Source: Prevotella sp. UBA2746 (GTDB lineage: Bacteria; Bacteroidota; Bacteroidia; Bacteroidales; Bacteroidaceae). From it: 10,549 nt of DNA. Positions 1-4,864 of the stretch are shown here, piece after piece. The stretch lies in NCBI GenBank assembly GCA_002353555.1, contig DEJO01000006.1, forward strand, positions 1-10,549, written 5' to 3'. Each line of letters starts with the position of its first letter. Positions within the stretch are counted from its first letter, which is position 1. A program made the position numbers and the translations under genes. The notes beneath the pieces are model-generated. The model was given only the letters and a program-made list of their open reading frames with translations. It searched no databases and was not told the origin of the DNA.

Positions 1-201
1 CAATAATCTTTTATGTGAATCACAACAGTTAGGGAACTTCTTTACCTTCTTCTTCAACAACCCGATCATTTGCTTATGGTTGGCTTTGCATGTTTCACAG
101 TGACGATAATCATGTTCGCCGGTAGTAGGTTGGATAGGATAAGGTAATGCATAAAAAGTTCCTTCGCCATAAGTATAGGTACGATCACCTGCAGTGTATT
201 G
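1..201 (-). pseudogene. Cys/His-rich protein fragment, runs off left edge
   Basis: This minus-strand reading frame is open from about 201 to the window edge and codes for roughly 66 residues with a protein-like composition. It contains HCETCKANH followed about 20 residues later by FPNCCDSH, a CxxC...H/CC..H pattern that could bind zinc. I do not recognise the family. No start codon precedes it in this frame. Instead it is entered out of frame from the helicase fragment to its right, so it seems to have lost its 5' end in a deletion or recombination. Because it leaves the window, its true length and 3' end cannot be judged. An alternative is that it is the continuation of the helicase-like gene after a frameshift. 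Confidence 0.4.
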
Positions 202-398
202 AAGAATCCCTGTGAAAACAATTGTTGTAGAGGCTGATTTCCACAAACAATTTTTAAATACAAAAAGGTTTTTATAGCATCTATCTGGGCATCACGCATC
301 TTGCCTTTCTGTTCTATATAACGTATGACATCCTTCACCGTACAATCTGGTGAAGAAAACCATTCGTTGCGTTTCTTTTCTATCAGTTTATAAAACAT
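202..398 (-). pseudogene. N-terminal fragment of a probable DEAD/DEAH-type helicase
   Basis: Starting at the ATG at 398, about 65 residues look like genuine coding sequence (MFYKLIEKKRNEWF..., then KGKMRDAQIDAIKTFLYLK). From memory this resembles the N-terminus of DEAD/DEAH helicases found in Bacteroidales restriction or defence operons, where it precedes the nucleotide-binding motifs. No Walker A or DEAD box is present because the gene is cut near GFFNT. After that the frame continues as low-quality sequence to 66, while the protein-like signal moves to another frame (see 1-201). The start overlaps the end of the reading frame to its right by 16 bases, which suggests these two pieces were once a translationally coupled operon. 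The family name rests on recalled resemblance only. Confidence 0.4.
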
Positions 399-484
399 TT
401 TTCCTGCTTTTTATTTATTTCCATCCTTTTTACAACTCTACTTTTACATTCTTTGGAATTATTAAGTGGCACAAAGTTTTCATA
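383..484 (-). pseudogene. 3' tail of an unknown gene, fused in frame to dinD remnant
   Basis: This stretch encodes about 33 residues (YENFVPLNNSKECKS, then RVVKRMEINKKQEK) and ends at a TGA at 383-385. It has no relation to the DinD sequence that precedes it in the same frame. It looks like the lysine-rich C-terminus of a gene that lay immediately upstream of the helicase fragment, since its stop overlaps the helicase ATG (398). The rest of that gene is absent. The dinD sequence directly abuts it at about 484, so an internal deletion has probably joined two genes. The identity of the parent gene is unknown; a methyltransferase or restriction subunit would fit the neighbour, but that is a guess. 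Confidence 0.4.
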
Positions 485-804
485 AGCAATCTGCGGCTTT
501 CTTGGGTCACCATTCTGCGCGACCAGATAGCAAGCATAACGGGTGAGCATGACGTCGTCTATCTCTCGAAACGCACCACTACCCACCTCAACCTTTTTAT
601 TGACTCAATAAAATGGTCTATCACGTTCTGTCCTACATTGGTACATGCCTCTTTTGCCTTCGCAATAACATTTGTGAAGTTTTGCCATAGACTATATCCG
701 AACAACTTTTGCAAATCTCTTGCACTCCAGCATTCGGTTTCGTCAATCATGCAAACCGCATCTTCGTAACTCTTAAATAGAGCCAGTATTTCTTCTTTCT
801 TCAT
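485..804 (-). pseudogene. dinD: dinD-like DNA damage-inducible protein D, frameshifted and truncated
   Basis: The sequence shows the DinD/Bro-N signature in two frames. The first frame, from the ATG at 804, has ECWSARDLQKLFGY, then FTNVIAKAKEAC, then GQNVIDHF. After a frameshift near 580-590 the second frame has EVGSGAFREIDDVMLTRYAC and LVAQNGDPRKPQIA. E. coli DinD (about 274 aa) has the same blocks in the same order (WSARDL, VIEKAKEAC, VGSGAEREIPDV, LSRYACYL, QNGDP). Only about 105 residues survive, and the C-terminal half is replaced by unrelated sequence at about 484. DinD is an SOS-induced inhibitor of RecA strand exchange in E. coli. Neither fragment should be functional here. I place the start at 804 because the promoter -7 box (894-901) lies inside the longer open frame beginning at 906. 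Confidence 0.85.
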
Positions 805-893
805 AGAGTAATCTACTTGTATGCCAACACCACTCTGATTTGGTTTTGACAATCGTATTTCGACATCTGTCTTGTTGTTAGTTATTACATGTG

Positions 894-925
894 CAAAGAT
901 AAACATAATTTGTTAAACTATCCAA
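894..925 (-). promoter_or_regulatory. Bacteroidetes-type promoter of the dinD remnant
   Basis: On the minus strand there is a TTGG -33 box (922-925), a 20-base spacer and a perfect TATCTTTG -7 box (894-901). The spacing and -7 sequence match the Bacteroidetes sigma-ABfr consensus. The predicted transcription start lies near 888, leaving a leader of about 85 bases before the ATG at 804. Confidence 0.7.
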
Positions 926-939
926 TTTGATGTTGGATA
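919..939. promoter_or_regulatory. Inverted repeat over the -33 box (candidate operator)
   Basis: TATCCAA (919-925) and TTGGATA (933-939) form a perfect 7-bp inverted repeat with a 7-base spacer. The left arm contains the -33 box of the dinD promoter, so a dimeric regulator bound here would block RNA polymerase. It is a candidate binding site for the damage-responsive repressor, but the factor is unknown. Confidence 0.45.
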
Positions 940-1078
940 ATTACTCGTTTTTTGCATTTACGTTTTTCGGTCCCTTCTGCTACTCTCATTGGTTCTCTTC
1001 AGCCATATCATTATTTGACATCGATGGATTGCGTAAAACTCTTCACGACCTTGCAATGTGCTGGGTTTCAGGGATTTC

Positions 1079-1095
1079 CTGTGAAGGGTTTGGGT
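1079..1095 (+). repeat. 17-bp repeat, copy 1
   Basis: CTGTGAAGGGTTTGGGT occurs here and again, identically and in the same orientation, at 1558-1574. Its 13-base core (TGTGAAGGGTTTG) also occurs inverted at 1514-1526. Copies 1079 and 1514 therefore bracket the palindrome array and the GC-rich block as inverted repeats about 447 bp apart. No transposase is present. Confidence 0.6.
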
Positions 1096-1250
1096 TGTGC
1101 GAAGCTTTATAAGAGTATCTGTACTACGGTAAATGGCTGAGGCTACAGATTTTTTAGCTACTCAAAGAATAGGCTGAGGGGATTGGCTGAAACGGGCGGG
1201 AAGAAGTACTGAAAGGTATGAAACGAAGTACCAACTTGATGTCTTCAAAA

Positions 1251-1300
1251 CCTTCTGACACGTGTCGGAAACGTTTTTGACACGTGTCAGAAGGTTTTTT
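1251..1300 (+). terminator. Terminator-like hairpin with T-tract
   Basis: CCTTCTGACACGTGTC (1251-1266) can pair perfectly with GACACGTGTCAGAAGG (1279-1294) across a 12-base loop, giving a 16-bp stem directly followed by TTTTTT (1295-1300). This is the form of a rho-independent terminator on the plus strand. No plus-strand gene lies upstream in the window, so its client is unclear. The stem uses two members of the palindrome array, and its shape may be incidental to protein binding. Confidence 0.4.
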
Positions 1301-1316
1301 GACACGTGTCAGAAGA
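1251..1316. repeat. Three GACACGTGTC palindromes at 22-bp spacing
   Basis: The perfect 10-bp palindrome GACACGTGTC occurs at 1257-1266, 1279-1288 and 1301-1310, exactly 22 bp apart each time. Copies two and three lie in a near-identical 22-bp tandem unit (1274-1295 and 1296-1317, one difference) and extend to the 12-bp palindrome TGACACGTGTCA. The spacing equals about two helical turns, so bound dimers would sit on one face of the DNA. No gene starts close by. Confidence 0.8.
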
Positions 1317-1398
1317 TATGGAAAAGAGTAAAATGGTAAAAGGTTAAAAAGGGTGAAAGAGTATAAAACGTAAAGGAGTGGCACAAGAGTTGTCCACT

Positions 1399-1500
1399 CG
1401 AACTTGTTCGCTTGCAAAGACCTCCGCGAAGCGCCTGAGCACCAACGGAGCGCAAGTAATCGACGAAGTCGCTTCGCTTGTCGAAGAACGCGGCGCAAGA
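1399..1500. repeat. GC-rich hairpin block (REP-like)
   Basis: This block is much more GC-rich than its AT-rich surroundings and is dense with small stems: CGAAC-TT-GTTCG (1399-1410), CTTGC/GCAAG (1411-1415 with 1452-1456) and CTTCG/CGAAG (1472-1476 with 1482-1486). Similar CTTCGC/GCGAAG and CTTGCC/GGCAAG stems appear at 2546-2559 and 10307-10368. I see no protein in it. A dispersed intergenic repeat family is possible. Confidence 0.4.
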
Positions 1501-1513
1501 ATTGCAGTTATTT

Positions 1514-1571
1514 CAAACCCTTCACATCATCTCGCTCACATTCAGTATGTTACGGTGCTGTGAAGGGTTTG
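1514..1571. repeat. 13-bp inverted repeat, 32-base loop
   Basis: CAAACCCTTCACA (1514-1526) and TGTGAAGGGTTTG (1559-1571) are exact reverse complements. The structure lies about 90 bases beyond the stop codon of the minus-strand 220-aa gene and could end or stabilise its transcript, although no T-tract follows on the minus strand. The right arm is part of the 17-bp repeat copy 2 (1558-1574). Confidence 0.6.
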
Positions 1572-1660
1572 GGTGAATTGGATTTGTTCGGATAAATAAT
1601 CGGGGATGATGGTCGTACAACCTTGGCTGGTCGATGGAGCGAAGGTTCCAAGTCCAAGGC

Positions 1661-2323
1661 CTACGGAAGATTCCTTTTGTATACGCCCATTTCTACCTTG
1701 TACATGCCGACGACATCCTCTTGCTCTATGTTGGTGCCCTCGGCTTCCTTGACGATGGCGGGCGGGCTGACGTATACCCATTTGAAGATGGAGACGGGAC
1801 GCTTGCGGTTGGACAAGTCGCCATAGACCTTGTCGGCGGTCAGGGGAATGCCGGCGTGCCTGATGTCTGCGGCGAGGTTGTTGTAGAACCGTGTGGCTTC
1901 AGCTTTGTCGGAGAAATAGAAGTGATACCATTGCCTGTGGTCCCAGCAGTCGTAGTAGGCCACTCCGATGGGCACTTGCCTGTAAGTAAGCTGGTAGTTG
2001 GGGCCGGCATGCAGCCCCACAGAGCCGTTGATGGCCTCGTAACTGCCACACGTGGCGGTGAGTTGTTGCTGCATCCCTTCGTTGCTGTTCATGTCGTTGG
2101 GCAGGCAAGCCATCGGGAAGTAGAGCAGGTCGCCGATGGTGCGTTCCTTTTCGCTGACGGGCGTGGGCGCTTCCGGCCGAGGCAGTAGCGACCGTTTGGC
2201 GACGACGTTCGTCCGCGTGTGCTTCTTGCTTCTCTTGTTTTGCGCATCAGCCGTCGTGGGCATCATCAGCAGTGCCACCGTCGCAAAGACCAGTGCACCA
2301 AGGTGGTTAAGTGTTGTTCTCAT
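1661..2323 (-). CDS. Exported protein of unknown function (220 aa)
   Basis: I do not recognise a family. From the ATG at 2323 the protein starts with MRTTLNHLGALVFATVAL, a typical Sec signal peptide ending near TADAQ (about residue 28). A basic stretch (KRSKKHTR) follows. The mature part is a compact soluble protein of about 190 residues, rich in Tyr and Trp, with segments such as YFPMACLPND, YYDCWDHRQWYHFYF and FKWVYVSPPA, and no membrane segment. The frame is open up to 2392, but a -7 box (2357-2364) lies inside that extension, so the start at 2323 is preferred. It is transcribed away from the deiminase gene, and the two share a 278-bp divergent promoter region. No neighbour suggests a role beyond the periplasm or envelope. 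Confidence 0.8.
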   Translation of the reverse strand: MRTTLNHLGALVFATVALLMMPTTADAQNKRSKKHTRTNVVAKRSLLPRPEAPTPVSEKERTIGDLLYFPMACLPNDMNSNEGMQQQLTATCGSYEAINGSVGLHAGPNYQLTYRQVPIGVAYYDCWDHRQWYHFYFSDKAEATRFYNNLAADIRHAGIPLTADKVYGDLSNRKRPVSIFKWVYVSPPAIVKEAEGTNIEQEDVVGMYKVEMGVYKRNLP

Positions 2324-2356
2324 CGTCTTCTCTTTTTGTTGTTGATTTCCATGCTG

Positions 2357-2364
2357 CAAATATA
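2357..2364 (-). promoter_or_regulatory. -7 box for the 220-aa exported protein gene
   Basis: TATATTTG on the minus strand matches the TAnnTTTG consensus. It lies 33 bases upstream of the ATG at 2323. No good TTTG is seen at the expected -33 distance, so the promoter is weaker or activator-dependent. Confidence 0.5.
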
Positions 2365-2468
2365 GATAAAAAAGTTGAGAATGCCCCTCCATCCCAACAG
2401 AAATTATCCGTGCCGTCGCCTTGGCGTCTCTTCTGGGTGGCTTGTTTTCAACAAAAGTATGATTTCCT

Positions 2469-2499
2469 TTTGTTTTTTCCTCATTTCATCGTACCTTTG
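2469..2499 (+). promoter_or_regulatory. Promoter of the deiminase gene
   Basis: TTTG (2469-2472), a 19-base spacer and TACCTTTG (2492-2499) match the Bacteroidetes promoter consensus. Transcription should start near 2505, giving an untranslated leader of about 97 bases before the ATG at 2602. Confidence 0.75.
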
Positions 2500-2534
2500 C
2501 ACTTGTTGAGGAAAGTAATAATAATGAATTCAAC

Positions 2535-2575
2535 TTTCGGAAGTTCTTCGCAAGCGAAGCGGCTAACGCCCGAAA
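2535..2575 (+). promoter_or_regulatory. Nested hairpin in the deiminase mRNA leader
   Basis: Within the predicted leader, TTTCGG (2535-2540) can pair with CCGAAA (2570-2575), enclosing a tight CTTCGC-AA-GCGAAG hairpin (2546-2559). The structure ends about 26 bases before the start codon, leaving the A-rich ribosome-loading region free. It may affect mRNA stability or translation. No known riboswitch is recognised. Confidence 0.35.
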
Positions 2576-2601
2576 CTTAAATAAATAACATAAAAGAAAA
2601 A

Positions 2602-4653
2602 ATGAAACAAGTTTCAAAACTGTTGATGCTTCTGGCTCTGTGCCTTTCCTTTCCGACAGTAGCCAGTTCACAAAGCACTGAGAAAAGAGCAAGTTCGCTA
2701 TCCAGACAGTTGAAAAAACATCACTTTGCCGACGGGTATGAGAAGTCAGCTGCCGCCGTTCAGTCGGCAAGGGCAACCCTTAGTGCCGGTGAGCCATTGG
2801 TCCCCCTCGTGTTTAAAGACCGCGTATGGTTTCCAGGCGAGTGGGAAGAGGTGAAGGCTGTTGTAGTATCGCCACGATACGAATATCTCGTACAGGATCA
2901 TCAGGACGACTCGCGTTATTCAGCCAGTCAGATAGTTAAAAACTGGGGTGACTATTACTATCAGGAGAACAAAGACGCTAAACCACAATATATAGGTACA
3001 GGACCATGTCTGTCGAAAATAGACGTTGAGACGGCTGATGCCAAGGTGTTCCTTTACATTATGGACGGTATACAGAAGGGTGGTGCCGAGGCGTGGGTAC
3101 GCATAGAGGAGCCCGAAGACGAGCAGCTGGTGCGCACGGCCATGACGAATCTGGGTCTGCAGACCGACAAGATGCAGTTCTTCGTGAATCCAGGTAACGC
3201 ATATTGGTTTCGCGACTGTGGTCCCATCTGCTTCTATTATGGTGATGAGGACAAGACTGCCATGCTCGACTTCTTCTATTATTGGAGTCGCCCCCTTGAC
3301 GACGAGCTACCTTCCGTCTTGCACCGGAAATTCGGTATTGCCAACTACCTGTGCGATTTGGCGTGGGAAGGAGGCAACTGTCTCGTCGACGGTGTTGGCG
3401 GGCTTATCACCTCTACAGCTACATACCGTCAGAATGAAGCAGGTAAAGGTCATATAAACTGGGATGGCAAAGACCCCAATACCATCAAATGGGACTATAG
3501 GGAGAAAATCGAGAAAGCAGACATAAAGGCAGCCCTAAGCGGTCTTTTAGGTCAGCGGCAGTTAACCGTTGTGCCTATGCTCAATTACGAGGGAGGCACG
3601 GGGCACGTAGACCTCTATGCTGATGCCATCGACGAGAATTCCCTTTTGTTGGCAAAGATGCCAGACGACTATTACTACTGGACCGACTATGACATTGCCG
3701 TCGGCAACACCGCTATCCTGTCAAACAAGAGAAGTTTTTTCAACCGCAGGTACAACGTCTATGAAGAGCTTCCGTTCCCTGCCCACGATGACGGTTCTGC
3801 ATGGAGCGGCGAAGAAGACTACGCAGATGCAGACCGTACCTATGCCAATCATCTGCTTTGCAACAACTACGTCCTGCAGCCTTGCTTCTCTCCGGTAGAC
3901 GAGAACCACATGCCGACAGCAGAGTGGGACCGCGCTAATATCGAGAAGATGAAGAAATACTATCCTGGTTACACCTTCTATTGCATCGACATGCGCACCT
4001 TCGACGGGCAGGGAGGCTCCATCCACTGCGTCACCAAGCAGATTCCCGCCGACAACCCCGTCCGCATCATCCATAAGAACATCTTTGGCAACGTCAATCC
4101 TGGCGACCTCACCGCTATACCTTTCCGAGCCATCATTACCAATAAGAGCGGCATAGAGAGTGCAAAGCTGATCTACCGCGTCAACCAAGGCGACTGGCAG
4201 ACCGTCAGCCTTGCCGCCAACGGCAACAGCTGGAGCACCACAGTGGCACTCGCCAGTCTTACTGGTGGTCAGGAACTCAGTAGCAATGGCGTGCAGGTAG
4301 AATACTACATCGAGGCAACATCTAACAATGGCAAGACTATGCGTAAGCCGGTTAATGCTACCTACGGAGCTTACTACGACTTCTGCCTGACCACCGTTGG
4401 CGAATATGATTCCAACAATTTCGACTTCGAGACATCGCCTGCTAAACCCGAAGATATCACCTTTACGCTGGACACCCAGTGGCTGGTTGAAGACAATACC
4501 ACCGACGCTTCAACAGGCATCGTCGAGGTGAAGAGCCAGAAGAAAGTCATCAGCGATAACGTGTGGTACACTATCGAAGGCATACGATTAGGTACGAAAC
4601 CTTCTGTTAAGGGCATCTATATCTGCAACGGCCATAAGGTTGTAATCCGTTAG
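2602..4653 (+). CDS. Secreted PPAD/agmatine deiminase-family protein with C-terminal sorting tail
   Basis: This 683-aa protein belongs to the guanidino-group-modifying family of agmatine deiminase and Porphyromonas peptidylarginine deiminase (PF04371), which hydrolyse a guanidino group to a ureido group and ammonia. Residues 1-24 form a signal peptide (ending near VASSQ). Catalytic motifs are intact: R204-D205-C-G-P, E256-G-G-N259, G334-H335-V-D337 and GGSIH475-C476-VT. These correspond to PPAD Asp130, His236, Asp238 and the nucleophile Cys351. Residues of about 488-596 look like an Ig-like domain, and residues of about 640-683 (WYTIEGIRL...GIYICNGHKVVIR) resemble a T9SS-type tail. Signal peptide, deiminase, Ig domain and tail is the PPAD order. 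Cytosolic agmatine deiminases are about 350-370 aa and lack these additions; PPAD is about 556 aa. Family and export are secure. Whether it citrullinates proteins, converts free agmatine or uses peptides cannot be read from the sequence. Confidence 0.9.
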   Translation: MKQVSKLLMLLALCLSFPTVASSQSTEKRASSLSRQLKKHHFADGYEKSAAAVQSARATLSAGEPLVPLVFKDRVWFPGEWEEVKAVVVSPRYEYLVQDHQDDSRYSASQIVKNWGDYYYQENKDAKPQYIGTGPCLSKIDVETADAKVFLYIMDGIQKGGAEAWVRIEEPEDEQLVRTAMTNLGLQTDKMQFFVNPGNAYWFRDCGPICFYYGDEDKTAMLDFFYYWSRPLDDELPSVLHRKFGIANYLCDLAWEGGNCLVDGVGGLITSTATYRQNEAGKGHINWDGKDPNTIKWDYREKIEKADIKAALSGLLGQRQLTVVPMLNYEGGTGHVDLYADAIDENSLLLAKMPDDYYYWTDYDIAVGNTAILSNKRSFFNRRYNVYEELPFPAHDDGSAWSGEEDYADADRTYANHLLCNNYVLQPCFSPVDENHMPTAEWDRANIEKMKKYYPGYTFYCIDMRTFDGQGGSIHCVTKQIPADNPVRIIHKNIFGNVNPGDLTAIPFRAIITNKSGIESAKLIYRVNQGDWQTVSLAANGNSWSTTVALASLTGGQELSSNGVQVEYYIEATSNNGKTMRKPVNATYGAYYDFCLTTVGEYDSNNFDFETSPAKPEDITFTLDTQWLVEDNTTDASTGIVEVKSQKKVISDNVWYTIEGIRLGTKPSVKGIYICNGHKVVIR

Positions 4654-4745
4654 TTTCCCTTGCTCCAAACTAGGCGTGTTTGAATTTGAACTATACTATG
4701 CCAGTTTTTTTAGTTTTATACCCTCGACAAAAAAAGAACAAGTTC

Positions 4746-4776
4746 TTTGTTTTGTTCTCGCTTAATCGTATCTTTG
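4746..4776 (+). promoter_or_regulatory. Distal promoter of the DUF2207 gene (copy 1)
   Basis: TTTG (4746-4749), a 19-base spacer and TATCTTTG (4769-4776) fit the consensus fully. Its transcript would start near 4782 and read through the second copy. The inverted repeat at 4733-4748 overlaps its -33 box. Confidence 0.75.
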
Positions 4777-4820
4777 ATAACATCGAATATACTTGCGCTC
4801 GACAAAAAAAGAACAAGTTC

Positions 4821-4851
4821 TTTGTTTTGTTCTCGCTTAATCGTATCTTTG
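4821..4851 (+). promoter_or_regulatory. Proximal promoter of the DUF2207 gene (copy 2)
   Basis: TTTG (4821-4824), a 19-base spacer and TATCTTTG (4844-4851) are identical to copy 1, with the same inverted repeat (4808-4823) over the -33 box. Its transcription start should fall at about 4855-4859, right at the first possible ATG (4856). The transcript would therefore be leaderless or carry a leader of under 10 bases. Confidence 0.75.
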
Positions 4852-4864
4852 CAAAATGTTTCTG

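Larger units (their letters stand above)
940..1660. other. Gene-free repeat-bearing intergenic region
   Basis: About 720 bases hold no convincing gene on either strand. The short open frames here have compositions dictated by repeats. What it does hold is listed separately: the 17-bp repeat at 1079 and 1558, the GACACGTGTC array, a terminator-like stem, a GC-rich hairpin block (1399-1500) and the inverted repeat at 1514-1571. Confidence 0.6.
4723..4851 (+). repeat. Tandem 54-bp promoter/operator duplication
   Basis: A 54-bp sequence at 4723-4776 is repeated without a mismatch at 4798-4851, with a 21-base spacer (period 75 bp). Each copy begins CTCGACAAAAAAAG, carries the inverted repeat AAAGAAC-AA-GTTCTTT and ends with a complete Bacteroidetes promoter. 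Perfect identity implies a recent duplication or active maintenance. Confidence 0.9.

Noticed and set aside
805..906. N-terminal extension of the dinD frame to the ATG at 906
   Set aside because: The promoter -7 box (894-901) lies inside the extension, so the transcript begins downstream of that ATG.
999..1140. Inverted repeat TCAGCCAT/ATGGCTGA as mobile element ends
   Set aside because: Eight bases at 130-bp distance is within chance expectation, with no transposase or target duplication.
927..1140. Two overlapping plus-strand open frames of about 60 codons
   Set aside because: No promoter, no conserved-looking composition, and the second overlaps the first in another frame; treated as non-coding.
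1251..1317. CRISPR array
   Set aside because: The repeats are 10-bp palindromes in a 22-bp tandem unit, with no unique spacers of 30 bases or so and no cas genes.
1634..2188. Plus-strand open frame (184 codons) over the 220-aa exported protein gene
   Set aside because: The minus frame has a signal peptide and a suitably placed -7 box; the plus frame is low-complexity Val/Gly-rich.
4666..4682. Terminator after the deiminase gene (CAAAC-N7-GTTTG)
   Set aside because: Only a 5-bp AT-rich stem, and the T-run comes more than 20 bases later; too weak to call.
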